Positions 8,455 to 15,910 of a stretch of 64,000 nucleotides of DNA are shown in pieces. The translations under genes were made by a program, and so were the position numbers. Where the stretch lies: the NCBI GenBank assembly GCA_965225735.1, contig CBDDBN010000028.1, positions 310,001 to 374,000 of the forward strand, written 5' to 3'. Within the stretch, counting starts at the first letter, position 1, and every line of letters begins with the position of its first letter. The stretch is from Denitrobaculum sp965225735 (lineage in GTDB: Bacteria > Pseudomonadota > Alphaproteobacteria > Kiloniellales > Kiloniellaceae). Below the pieces are notes generated by a model. The model was not told the DNA's origin and made no database searches. It worked only from the letters and a program-made list of their open reading frames with translations.

Positions 8455-8519
8455 TGGTCGAAGTCAGATGGCTCAGCAACGCCTTCTCAGACCGCAAACG
8501 CTTAAATAAAACCCCATAG
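8454..8519 (+). pseudogene. ParE/RelE toxin N-terminal stub
   Basis: The ATG overlaps the stop of the antitoxin-like gene by one base and opens a 21-residue frame beginning MVEVRWLSNAFSDRKRL before a TAG stop. M-x-x-V-R-W-x-x-x-A-x-x-D is the usual opening of ParE-type toxins, which run to about 95 residues, so the toxin is truncated. I could not find the rest of the toxin downstream in the three forward frames by eye. Confidence 0.4.
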
Positions 8520-8968
8520 TCCCAGGCCGCCGTTCGTGCCGTCAGGACGCTAATCACCGCCGTCGAAAGCCACACAAACCTACCGGAGCGAGGCCGTCCC
8601 TGGCATCTGGAAATGGATTTTCGCGAGTTGTCAGTTCGCTTCGGTGCGCGCGGCTTCGTTATTCGCTGCAGAGTTTTCGAAAGCCAGGTCCTTATCGTAC
8701 GGATTTGGCATGCATAGGAGGATAGGTACGGGTCTAAAAAATGCTTAACAGAAGCTTGGCCCTGACCATGTTGATTGAAAGGCCAAGCGCTTCATTCACG
8801 AGACTTGGATACTATGTCCCGCGATCTTCTTACAAACGCCACGGCTTATCAGCAACTGAACTTCAATACCGTATCTTAAGGTACATGAGAAATAGCCAAA
8901 GCCGTCAAAGTAAGATAGCGTAATCTTATGCGTTAATTTTCATACTCATAATCAACCCTGGATAAACC
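8520..8968. other. Gene-free, increasingly AT-rich stretch
   Basis: No convincing gene is seen here. A 60-codon forward frame from 8741 is basic, lacks a clear ribosome-binding site and resembles nothing I know. Base composition falls steadily towards the AT-rich gene that follows, suggesting this is the left flank of an acquired segment that also holds the decayed toxin pair. Confidence 0.45.
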
Positions 8969-10249
8969 ATGTCACGTTGGGAAGAAGAGTTTAACAATCA
9001 TCCGATCCACGCAACCCTAGGTCAAATTCGTGATTGGTTGGCGACAAAGCTTGACGAACCAGATAGCGAACACACCACCGAAAAGTTGCGTTTAAATAAA
9101 ATTGTAAGCTATTTGAGTAAAGCGCTTGATGGAATTGACAAAGAATCAGTTCCAATCGCTTGGCTGGATCAGATAAATCAACACTTGCGTCAACCCCACT
9201 TCTGGGAACAAGTCAAAGCTTATGGAGGTTCCCCTAAAGTCGAATATCTTATGCGGGCCAACGATCAGATCAATAGTCAGATACCTGCAATCTGTCATCT
9301 CTCTTTGTTATCAAAGAACCCTTCATCAGTTCAACATGATGATTCTGTGCAAAAGGCATTTGTTGAATTTAGCGCTGCAGTTGACTCTAAAATGAAGGAA
9401 GTCTCGAGCGAAGTAGCTCGCAAGAGAACTGAGCTCGAAACGATGGAAAAAAACCAATCGTCCATAAAAAAGGAAGTCGACGCACTATCTTCCATTAAGA
9501 GTGAAAAACTAAACGAATGGCACACACAATTTACTGAAGCTCAAACGTCAAGATCAGAAGCATTTACTCAAAAGCAAAGTGATCAAACAAACGAATTCGA
9601 CGAGTGGTTTAACAAATACAAATCAGATACAAATCAAAGCACAGGAAAAATAATTGAGAACTGGAACACAGAGTTAGAAAATTTTTATGAGGAGTTTAAA
9701 AACAAAATTAAAAATCAGAGCATTGATGCAGAAAAAAAACATCAATCAATACGCGAAATTCACGGTCTCGTCGCCGAAGACAGTGTAGCAGGGGGATACA
9801 AGCAGCTTGCTGACCACGAACGTGACCAAGCAAATTTTTGGCGGATTGCATCCATACTTTTTATTGTCGCCACAGCTATTTGGATTGCACTCACATACTT
9901 GACAGGATTTAATACAACTGAAAATAATGAAGTAATCTGGGTGCAAGTGATTAAAGCAACCTCTTTAACGGGTGTTCTTTTGTTCGGTGCTGTTTACGCG
10001 TCAAAACAGAGCAATCTACACCGCAATAACGAAAAGCAGACTCGCTGGTTCGCGTTAGAAGTAAAGGCAATCGATCCTTTTATATCTTCACTTTCCGAAG
10101 ATCAGCAGCGAATTCTAAAAGAGAAATTTAGCGAAAAGCTATTTGGTCAAAACTCCACCAGCCAAACTCCTCCACCAGCCAATTTCGATCCAAATTTCTT
10201 AAAAACCATCGGAGATATGGTTAAAGATATTGCCTCAATTTCCAAATAA
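8969..10249 (+). CDS. Unrecognised coiled-coil, two-helix membrane protein, AT-rich
   Basis: A 426-residue protein I do not recognise with confidence. Residues 1-120 are a globular, tryptophan-containing domain. Residues about 135-265 are a long charged region rich in Glu, Lys, Gln and Ser, almost certainly coiled coil. Two hydrophobic helices follow at about 291-312 and 322-344, and then a conserved-looking tail (RWFALEVKAIDPFISSL). The two helices would place both ends on the same side, with the coiled coil most likely in the cytoplasm. Base composition is far lower in GC than all neighbours and codon choice is A/T-ending, so horizontal acquisition is likely. Similar coiled-coil-plus-TM proteins occur in defence and stress islands, but no effector domain is visible. 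Confidence 0.6.
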   Translation: MSRWEEEFNNHPIHATLGQIRDWLATKLDEPDSEHTTEKLRLNKIVSYLSKALDGIDKESVPIAWLDQINQHLRQPHFWEQVKAYGGSPKVEYLMRANDQINSQIPAICHLSLLSKNPSSVQHDDSVQKAFVEFSAAVDSKMKEVSSEVARKRTELETMEKNQSSIKKEVDALSSIKSEKLNEWHTQFTEAQTSRSEAFTQKQSDQTNEFDEWFNKYKSDTNQSTGKIIENWNTELENFYEEFKNKIKNQSIDAEKKHQSIREIHGLVAEDSVAGGYKQLADHERDQANFWRIASILFIVATAIWIALTYLTGFNTTENNEVIWVQVIKATSLTGVLLFGAVYASKQSNLHRNNEKQTRWFALEVKAIDPFISSLSEDQQRILKEKFSEKLFGQNSTSQTPPPANFDPNFLKTIGDMVKDIASISK

Positions 10250-10321
10250 CAACCCACTGATATTTTTATGTATTAAAAATCTGAATAAAACCACTTCAAC
10301 TTTGAAAGCATTATTACAATA

Positions 10322-11356
10322 TTATTTTAACCAACCAAGAACACCTAACAGGCAATCGTTGTGCCAGGGGACGGTTCTATTCAATGCATGAAACCCTACA
10401 TGTCCGCCCTTCTCCAGCAGCAGGGTCCGTACCTGTGGGTTCGCCAGCTCCAACGCCGGCCCATAAGTCTCCCCCGGAATCCAGGGATCGTTCTTTGCAT
10501 GGATCAGCAAAGCCGGCAGAGCAATCGCCTCTAAAAACTGTCCCGACGAACAGCGCCGGTAATAGTCCTCTGCGCCCTCGAAGCCATTCGCCGGAGCGAT
10601 AATCCGGTCGTCGTACTCGTAGATGTTTCGGAATTCCTGCAAGACCTTCCGCGTCACACTCACACGCCCAAGCACCTCATCAGACGTCTCCGCCTTCATG
10701 CGCTTCAGCAGGTAGTTCTGATAGAGTCGGTTGCGCGGAGCCATCATGCGGACTTGTGTCGCCTTGAGGTCCAGCGGCGCGGAGACCGACACCGCGGCAT
10801 GGATCGGGAAGTCGTGGCCGTATTCGGCCAGGAACTTCAGCATCATGTTGGCGCCGAGGGAGTAGCCGACCAGGAAGAAACCCTGTGTGCAAAGCACGGG
10901 TTCCTGCCGGCTCAGCCCCGTCAGAAAATCGCGTAGATCTTCGCTGCGGCCGGCGTGGTAGTGAAAGCGGCTCGCGCTTCCCCCTGGCCCGGCCCCGCGC
11001 AGGTTCATACGCACCACGCCGTAACCTTCGCGCAGCAGCACACTGGCTGTATTGCGGATATAGGCGCTGTCGGCACAGCCGGTCAGGCCATGGATCAGGA
11101 TCGCCAGGGGACGCTGGCCTGCCGCCCCTGCTGCGCCATTCTCATGTAACTCGGCCAGCAGACGGTCGCCGCTGCCATCGGCCATCTCGACCTCGATCCG
11201 CCGCGACGGCCAGGGCGAAAGATCGGCGCTGCGGCGCAGGATGTAGTTGCGCAGGGTCTGCAAGTCGCCGCCGATCCAGGGGAAGCGCTCGCGAAAAGGC
11301 GCCGGCGGCTGCCAGCTCTGGATATCGAAAGTCCGGGCTTTAACGTAAAGATCCAA
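10322..11356 (-). CDS. YheT-family alpha/beta hydrolase
   Basis: A 344-residue alpha/beta hydrolase of the YheT/COG0429 family. Features include the N-terminal GGDLQTLRNYI segment typical of the family, the oxyanion loop LIHGLTGCADSAYIR, and the nucleophile elbow VGYSLGANMMLKF (Ser in G-Y-S-L-G). An acid is likely in HAKNDPWIP and the catalytic His in KGGHVGFH. Members are putative esterases with poorly known substrates. Translation seems to begin at TTG with no strong Shine-Dalgarno; later Met codons would remove family-conserved residues. The gene is GC-rich again, marking the right edge of the AT-rich patch. Confidence 0.85.
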   Translation of the reverse strand: MDLYVKARTFDIQSWQPPAPFRERFPWIGGDLQTLRNYILRRSADLSPWPSRRIEVEMADGSGDRLLAELHENGAAGAAGQRPLAILIHGLTGCADSAYIRNTASVLLREGYGVVRMNLRGAGPGGSASRFHYHAGRSEDLRDFLTGLSRQEPVLCTQGFFLVGYSLGANMMLKFLAEYGHDFPIHAAVSVSAPLDLKATQVRMMAPRNRLYQNYLLKRMKAETSDEVLGRVSVTRKVLQEFRNIYEYDDRIIAPANGFEGAEDYYRRCSSGQFLEAIALPALLIHAKNDPWIPGETYGPALELANPQVRTLLLEKGGHVGFHALNRTVPWHNDCLLGVLGWLK

Positions 11357-11649
11357 GGCGCGTGATCCTACCTTCCAACTCTTCCTTGCAACGAGAGAGA
11401 TACCCTTAACAGTCTGACAGTCAACGCCTCACCGCGCGATTCACATTCGCGCTAAAGCCATCAAGTTCCTGCTAAAAGGCTCAGCCTCGCGCCGAAAACG
11501 GCGCTTACGCAAAATTGCAGAAGCCTTCTGCGGCCCTGCGGGTTCTCGTCGGAAAACACTTTCCTTATGGTCTGTGCAGATCTGACGGGCGGCGCGATCT
11601 CACGCTTTCGGTGATGAGGCCAATCCGCCCAAACAGAGGGAAGAGGACT

Positions 11650-11853
11650 ATGACTCTTAAAACCATTGCCTTGGCCTATGTCAGCGCCTTTGTGCTGGCT
11701 TTCTATATCGGTGCCGGTGGGGCCGACGCCAATCCGAACAAACCCGGTGGCGGCGATTGGATCAACAACGGTACTTCTCTGACGGGCTCACACGGCCTGC
11801 AGATTCCTACACGGACGCCAGGTCGTGTCGTTCTACCTGTCGAAAGGTCGTAA
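11650..11853 (+). CDS. GGDWIxNG small secreted protein, copy 1
   Basis: A 67-residue protein with a signal peptide (hydrophobic core AYVSAFVLAFYIGAG, likely cut before ANPNK), followed by a Gly-rich linker and GGGDWINNGTSLTG. It is the first of five tandem paralogues sharing this motif and the most divergent: its C-terminus (RTPGRVVLPVERS) keeps only the final V-L-P of the SLxVxxIxL ending. A GAGGAC ribosome-binding site lies just upstream of the ATG; a longer in-frame extension has no signal sequence and is rejected. I do not recognise a named family. The mature peptide is only about 40 residues, presumably periplasmic or extracellular. Confidence 0.6.
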   Translation: MTLKTIALAYVSAFVLAFYIGAGGADANPNKPGGGDWINNGTSLTGSHGLQIPTRTPGRVVLPVERS

Positions 11854-11924
11854 CTTTTTTACGAACGCAGCTAACACGCTTTTTTTTGATTTTTTCTTTT
11901 GTTCTATAAATGAGGATTGATCAC

Positions 11925-12143
11925 ATGAAACACAAATTTCCTCCCTTGGCGCTTGCCGCCGCTTTCGCCCTGGCCTCCATGCCGCAAAGCAGTTACGCCG
12001 ACCCACGCGACGGTAGCTGTTGCGGCGATGGTGGCCGCGATGGCGGAGACTGGATCATCAACGGCACAGCCCTAACCGGCATCGACGAAACCGGGGAGGC
12101 TTCACTCAAGGTCGAGAAGGTCCTTCTGTCCGGCGGCGTGTAA
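11925..12143 (+). CDS. GGDWIxNG small secreted protein, copy 2
   Basis: A 72-residue protein with a clean signal peptide (MKHKF, Ala-rich core, cut after SYA-DP). The mature part holds a CCGDG insert unique among the five copies, then GRDGGDWIINGTALTG and the ending SLKVEKVLLSGG. The vicinal cysteines could form a disulfide or bind a ligand. The ATG at this position starts the signal peptide directly; a start 15 bases earlier is possible. A T-rich tract precedes the gene, perhaps the end of copy 1 transcription. Function is unknown; the motif matches copies 3-5 closely. Confidence 0.65.
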   Translation: MKHKFPPLALAAAFALASMPQSSYADPRDGSCCGDGGRDGGDWIINGTALTGIDETGEASLKVEKVLLSGGV

Positions 12144-12626
12144 TATCATCCGCCAGCAATAGCTCACGGCAATAACGAGCGGACGAAAGATGGATTGAAG
12201 CGATTTCTAGCTTCTGCCGTCCTTTGTCCGCTCGTTTCGTTTCACGGTTAACCCAGCCAAGGCGCTAACTGACACTGGTATTTCTTCGGGGCGCACTGCC
12301 TTTTTTCAGCTATCGCCCGGCAAGCATCGCAGTCTGCCCCTTCCCATTACCCGCCTCCACGCACCGCATCCGGGCAACGAACGCCTCCAGCCTTCGTCAA
12401 CGCCACACCTCTCAAAAGGCGTCTCGGTTTCTATGGCGCCTTTCACACCACGAAGCCATGCCTGTACCAGTCGCGCGGCAAAATTACATGGTGCCTTTGC
12501 GGCGCTGCGGCTTCACGGATGGCGCCCACAATCATATGCTTACGAATAACTAAGCGGTATTGCGCTGCCTCCCCGGCGGACCGCTTTGACGGCTTAGATC
12601 CTTCGACAAGAACAAGGAAGTTTCCC
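12144..12626. other. Non-coding interval between copies 2 and 3, with hairpins
   Basis: No gene was found in this 480-base gap. It holds two hairpin-forming inverted repeats, at 12176-12234 (CGAGCGGAC pairing with GTCCGCTCG, with a nested GAAGC/GCTTC) and at 12415-12443 (AAAGGCG pairing with CGCCTTT). The gap may once have held another paralogue, but I could not find a GGDWI relic by reading the forward frames. Confidence 0.5.
12176..12234 (+). terminator. Long hairpin downstream of copy 2
   Basis: CGAGCGGAC at 12176-12184 pairs with GTCCGCTCG at 12226-12234, and an inner GAAGC/GCTTC pair sits within the loop. The stem is followed by TTTCGTTTC. It could end transcription after copy 2 or act as an RNA structure; the T-run is interrupted, so termination is uncertain. 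Confidence 0.45.
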
Positions 12627-12842
12627 ATGAAATACAGATCACTATTAGCGGCCCTGGCAGCAGTTTGCGCTGTGACGGTCTTCGCTCACAACAGCTCCGC
12701 CGATCCGAACCGAAACGGTGGCGACGGCGGCGGACGCACCGGCGGCGACTGGATCGTCAACGGACCGGATCTGCTAGGCGTCGAGCGCTCCGGCAACTCC
12801 TCTTTGAGCATCGGTGAAATCGTTTTGCCTGGTGCGAAGTAG
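12627..12842 (+). CDS. GGDWIxNG small secreted protein, copy 3
   Basis: A 71-residue protein: a signal peptide (MKYRS, Ala/Val-rich core, cut after SSA-DP), a Gly/Asp-rich linker, GRTGGDWIVNGPDLLG, then SLSIGEIVLPGAK. An AAGGAAG Shine-Dalgarno is well placed before this ATG, so the 36 codons of open frame further upstream are probably untranslated. It is closest to copies 4 and 5 and is separated from copy 4 by 77 bases containing a small hairpin. The pattern of conserved N-G-x-x-L-x-G and S-L-x-I/V suggests a short beta-rich peptide. Confidence 0.68.
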   Translation: MKYRSLLAALAAVCAVTVFAHNSSADPNRNGGDGGGRTGGDWIVNGPDLLGVERSGNSSLSIGEIVLPGAK

Positions 12843-12860
12843 CCGCGAGAGCGGTTCCCG

Positions 12861-12886
12861 CTGCCGCAGGCAGGGTTCCCAATTGG
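12861..12886 (+). promoter_or_regulatory. Leader of copy 4: hairpin plus CCCAATTGG
   Basis: CTGCC-gca-GGCAG (12861-12873) is followed by CCCAATTGG (12878-12886), 33 bases before the start of copy 4. The same order, hairpin then CCCAATTGG then about 32 bases then ATG, recurs before copy 5. The leader was therefore duplicated with the gene or is kept for regulation. Confidence 0.45.
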
Positions 12887-12919
12887 CAGCGACAATTTAC
12901 TCAGACAAGGAACAACAGC

Positions 12920-13129
12920 ATGAGACAAAAACTCCTTTCAGCAGCTCTGGCTGCAGCTTTCGCACTGACCGCTTTTGCCACCAGCAGCATCGCCGACCCA
13001 AGCGGCAGCGGTGACGGAGGCCGCACGGGCGGTGACTGGATCATCAATGGCACGGATCTTCAGGGCATCAAGAGCCCAGCGACCTCTTCATTGACCGTCA
13101 GCAAGATCACTTTGTCCGAGGCCAAATAG
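12920..13129 (+). CDS. GGDWIxNG small secreted protein, copy 4
   Basis: A 69-residue protein: signal peptide MRQKLLSAALAAAFALTAFA, cut near SIA-DP, then GRTGGDWIINGTDLQG and SLTVSKITLSEAK. An AAGGAAC Shine-Dalgarno precedes it. It is very similar to copy 5 over the signal peptide (LLSAALxAAxALTAFA) and shares that gene's leader, so the two look like a recent tandem duplication. No cysteines, no catalytic motif and no transmembrane segment remain after processing. Confidence 0.7.
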   Translation: MRQKLLSAALAAAFALTAFATSSIADPSGSGDGGRTGGDWIINGTDLQGIKSPATSSLTVSKITLSEAK

Positions 13130-13147
13130 CCATCCATGACCAAGCAT

Positions 13148-13176
13148 CTTGCCGTCACAGGCAAGCCCCCAATTGG
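13148..13176 (+). promoter_or_regulatory. Leader of copy 5: hairpin plus CCCAATTGG
   Basis: CTTGCC-gtcaca-GGCAAG (13148-13165) then CCCAATTGG (13168-13176), 32 bases before the start of copy 5. It parallels the leader of copy 4. The hairpin lacks a T-tract, so it is more likely a weak attenuator or RNA stabiliser than a full terminator. Confidence 0.45.
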
Positions 13177-13208
13177 AATCAATTACTTGATCGGATGAGG
13201 AACAGTAC

Positions 13209-13418
13209 ATGAGACATCAACTTTTATCAGCAGCCCTGACAGCAGCCATCGCACTGACGGCCTTCGCTCACACGACAACGGCCGATCCGAACCGCAGTGG
13301 CGACGGAGGTCATGCTGGTGGCGACTGGATTATCAACGGGCCATCTCTCACTGGCTCGGCGGTTCCCGGCACCACTTCGCTCAAGGTCGTCCACGTTATT
13401 TCCATCAAGGGCGTGTGA
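13209..13418 (+). CDS. GGDWIxNG small secreted protein, copy 5
   Basis: A 69-residue protein: signal peptide MRHQLLSAALTAAIALTAFA, cut near TTA-DP, then GHAGGDWIINGPSLTG and SLKVVHVISIKGV. A GAGGAAC Shine-Dalgarno lies just upstream. It is the last of the five tandem copies and lies only 37 bases before the ADYC-domain gene, which may be co-transcribed. The copy-to-copy conservation of GGDWIxNG, against drift elsewhere, suggests selection on that motif. Confidence 0.7.
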   Translation: MRHQLLSAALTAAIALTAFAHTTTADPNRSGDGGHAGGDWIINGPSLTGSAVPGTTSLKVVHVISIKGV

Positions 13419-13455
13419 CGCGCCTTGCCGTTTGAGCCCAAAAGGGTCACTGCGG

Positions 13456-14298
13456 ATGCCGATCATGGGTAAAAGGATTTTCTTACTTCTTCTGCCCCTT
13501 CTGCTGGTCCTGAATCATTGGTTTGTCAGCCGGCCCTCGCCGGCTGACACGACCGCGATCCGCGTCTCCGGCACGGAACTGCAGGTCATAGGCAGCGACG
13601 GAGAGGTTCTGGCAGGACGGGATCTGATCGGCGCCGTTGTCTCCTTTTCAGACGGCGTGGGCGGAACACTCCCCTTGCGCATCGACGGCATCCGGCCCGA
13701 TCCTTCGGACCAGACGGGTGAGCTTCTGCTCTACCGCTTCTTGCAGGAATCGGCCACCGGGGACTGGCAAAGCTACTGTCCCGAAACACATGACGGACTG
13801 CCAGTCGGATTTCCCGTAAAGGGCAGTTGGGGCCCAGACGGCAGTTATCGCCCCTCCAGCGAAGAAATCAGCCTGATCTGCGCCAACAGCGCCGTCGGCA
13901 AATGCCTGCGCCTGGGTTACAAGCCCTGGAGCGACGGCCCGGACGGTAAGCCGCTGCGGGACTATCACCAGGCCTGCACCCGCGCGATCCGTGCCGACTA
14001 CTGCGGTGACGGTCAGCCGCGTACCCGCAACGGCACAGCCATCCAGCTCGAGGACCGCCTCGGACTGCGCGCTTCGCGCCCCTCCTCCGACAGAGCCTTC
14101 GAGGCACTTTGGAGCACCGAAGGCGCGCTTTGCCTGCAACAGCCACGGCTTGGCGGCGGCGCAGCGCTTGAGGAGATCTTCGCCGCCTGCCCGCGCCTGC
14201 GCGACGAGGCCGGAGGTTCCTGTCACGCCGACGACCTGAAATCCAGGCCGGGCGCTCTCTTCAGCTCTTTCGGGCGCGCAGGCTTCTCACCGGAGTAA
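13456..14298 (+). CDS. Exported ADYC-domain protein
   Basis: A 280-residue protein with an N-terminal hydrophobic segment (LLLLPLLLVLNHWFVS) acting as signal peptide or anchor. The mature part carries the signature of the ADYC domain: DYHQACTRAIRADYCGDGQPRT, with ADYC at 180-183, preceded by a SAVGKCLRLGYKPW segment. Eight cysteines (108, 142, 150, 174, 183, 226, 245, 256) suggest four disulfides. Near the N-terminus RVSGTELQVIG resembles the NGxxLxG motif of the five small secreted proteins just upstream, hinting at a shared module. ADYC domains are of unknown function and are best known from myxobacterial exported proteins. A second possible start lies nine bases downstream. Confidence 0.72.
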   Translation: MPIMGKRIFLLLLPLLLVLNHWFVSRPSPADTTAIRVSGTELQVIGSDGEVLAGRDLIGAVVSFSDGVGGTLPLRIDGIRPDPSDQTGELLLYRFLQESATGDWQSYCPETHDGLPVGFPVKGSWGPDGSYRPSSEEISLICANSAVGKCLRLGYKPWSDGPDGKPLRDYHQACTRAIRADYCGDGQPRTRNGTAIQLEDRLGLRASRPSSDRAFEALWSTEGALCLQQPRLGGGAALEEIFAACPRLRDEAGGSCHADDLKSRPGALFSSFGRAGFSPE

Positions 14299-14582
14299 CG
14301 ATCGACCGTCGCCGAAGCTGGGGTTCGTCTTCCCGGGAGCACAGCATCGAGCCGGTCACCGGATAGGCCAATTGAAATTCCAATCTTGGTAGATACGGGC
14401 ATATCGATTGATTAAGATCCGTTCCGGCATTTTGAATCACGAACTTGCCTTTTGTCTCAATCCCGTTGCTCCAAGTCTTAGCTTTACCACTCAGCGCGCA
14501 TCCGGATTAACATAAGCGGCTTTTCGGTGGGGCTAAAACCAGTAGGTCACAGATTCGCCTCCAATGACTAAGGGTTTCCGTG

Positions 14583-14891
14583 ATGGCTGATCTCAGTGTC
14601 GTCAAGAATTGGAAGGTTACTGAGGCTTTGCTGCGTCAAGCGGCCGATTTTCTTCTCGATCCGCAGGAGTTCAACATTCCTGAAAGGAGCTTGGCTGAAC
14701 AGCAAGATTGGTCCGATATCAAAGAGTTGGAACTTGCGATGCTGGAGCTTGGAGCAGTTGCTCGAAAATGTGGTGCAAAATCCGGATTTTGGCGCCGGCT
14801 TCAAAAGGCGGCACGACAGATGGACCTCCAGGATAAAGTCGCAGAGTATGAATCGGAATTCCAGTGCGCCTTAGCTGAGTCTAACGAATGA
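14583..14891 (+). CDS. Small hypothetical helical protein
   Basis: A 102-residue acidic, mostly helical protein (MADLSVVKNWKVTEALLRQAADF...). I do not recognise a family. It has no signal peptide, membrane segment or metal motif; a short Cys-Gly (KCGAKSGFW) lies in the second half. A GTG directly before the ATG could also initiate. Codon use looks like that of moderately GC-rich neighbours. It stands alone, with about 280 bases of apparently empty sequence before it and a convergent hydrolase gene after it. Confidence 0.45.
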   Translation: MADLSVVKNWKVTEALLRQAADFLLDPQEFNIPERSLAEQQDWSDIKELELAMLELGAVARKCGAKSGFWRRLQKAARQMDLQDKVAEYESEFQCALAESNE

Positions 14892-14974
14892 CTGCTGCCG
14901 GTAATTCAACGAGAACACCTACAGACTGACTAAGGCCGCAGGAGCCACAAAGCCCTTGAGGTGAGTACAGTCCT

Positions 14975-15871
14975 CTAATCCTCGTCGTCCTCCTCGGGCG
15001 CGTGGCTTTCGAGCCAGTCGCGGATCACGCCGATCTGCGCCGCATCCATCAGGGCTGGCGCATGGGCGCAGTCCGGGATCACCGCCAGATCGGCCCGCGG
15101 CCCGCGCGTTGTCATCTCCCGCGCGGTCTCTTCCAACAGCAGGTCGGACTTCTCGCCGCGCAGCACCAGACTGGGGCAAGTGATGGCATCCCAGAAAGGC
15201 CAGAGCACCACGTCGTTCAACTCCGCCTGCTTGAAAGCTTCGGCGATGCTCGGGTCGTAGTTGAGGGCGAGAGAACCATCGTCCCTGCCCGTCTCCGTCA
15301 CCGTGACCTCCGTCAGCTTGCGCCAGTTCTGATCGCTCAGCGGACCGAAGCCAGAGTAAGTGCTGCGCGTGAAGGCTTCCGCGGCGGCGAAATCCGGCAG
15401 GTCCGGTTGCGCGCCAACGTAGGTCGCGATCCGTTCCAGCGAGGCCTTTGGCACCAGCGGCCCGGCATCGTTCAGCACCAGGGTTTTGATCGGGTTCTGA
15501 GGCTGGGCCGCCAGCATCATGCCGATCAGCGCGCCCATGGAGGTGCCAATCCACTCCACCTCCTCCACGTCCAGCCGCGCGATCAAGGTCGTCATGTCGG
15601 CCAGATACTGGGGATAGCTGTAGTTTTTGGGATCGGCCAGGCGGTCGCTGTCGCCGCGCCCCACCACGTCCGGACAGATGACCCGGTATCCGTGGTTCGC
15701 CAGATCCTCGGCAAGCGCATCGAAGTCCCGGCCGTTACGGGTCAGCCCGTGGACACAGACCACCGTGCGGTCGTTATCGTAAGTCCGCCCTTCCGGCAGC
15801 CATTCGCGATAGGCCACCTTGTGGAAACCGCCGGTCGAAAGGCCGAGATAGCTGTGCAGGGTGGGCTCCAT
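14975..15871 (-). CDS. Alpha/beta hydrolase
   Basis: A 298-residue alpha/beta hydrolase. VCVHGLTRNGRDFDALAEDL gives the oxyanion HG motif, IGTSMGALIGM the nucleophile elbow (Ser in G-T-S-M-G), EKSDLLLEE the probable acid and DCAHAPALM the catalytic His. The layout matches epoxide-hydrolase or haloperoxidase-like esterases that are widely annotated as alpha/beta fold hydrolases. The protein ends in an acidic EEDDED tail. It lies 39 bases downstream of a PLP decarboxylase gene on the same strand and may be co-transcribed with it. The substrate is unknown. Confidence 0.8.
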   Translation of the reverse strand: MEPTLHSYLGLSTGGFHKVAYREWLPEGRTYDNDRTVVCVHGLTRNGRDFDALAEDLANHGYRVICPDVVGRGDSDRLADPKNYSYPQYLADMTTLIARLDVEEVEWIGTSMGALIGMMLAAQPQNPIKTLVLNDAGPLVPKASLERIATYVGAQPDLPDFAAAEAFTRSTYSGFGPLSDQNWRKLTEVTVTETGRDDGSLALNYDPSIAEAFKQAELNDVVLWPFWDAITCPSLVLRGEKSDLLLEETAREMTTRGPRADLAVIPDCAHAPALMDAAQIGVIRDWLESHAPEEDDED

Positions 15872-15910
15872 GGGGTCTCCTATGCGGCGGGCGGGATTCG
15901 TTGCGCGGGG

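Noticed and set aside
8741..8923. A 60-codon forward frame beginning MLNRSLALTM
   Set aside because: No ribosome-binding site or family resemblance; the interval is AT-rich relic DNA.
11650..13418. Bacteriocin or RiPP precursor cluster
   Set aside because: The peptides have Sec-type leaders, no Gly-Gly leader or modification enzymes, and no dedicated transporter nearby.
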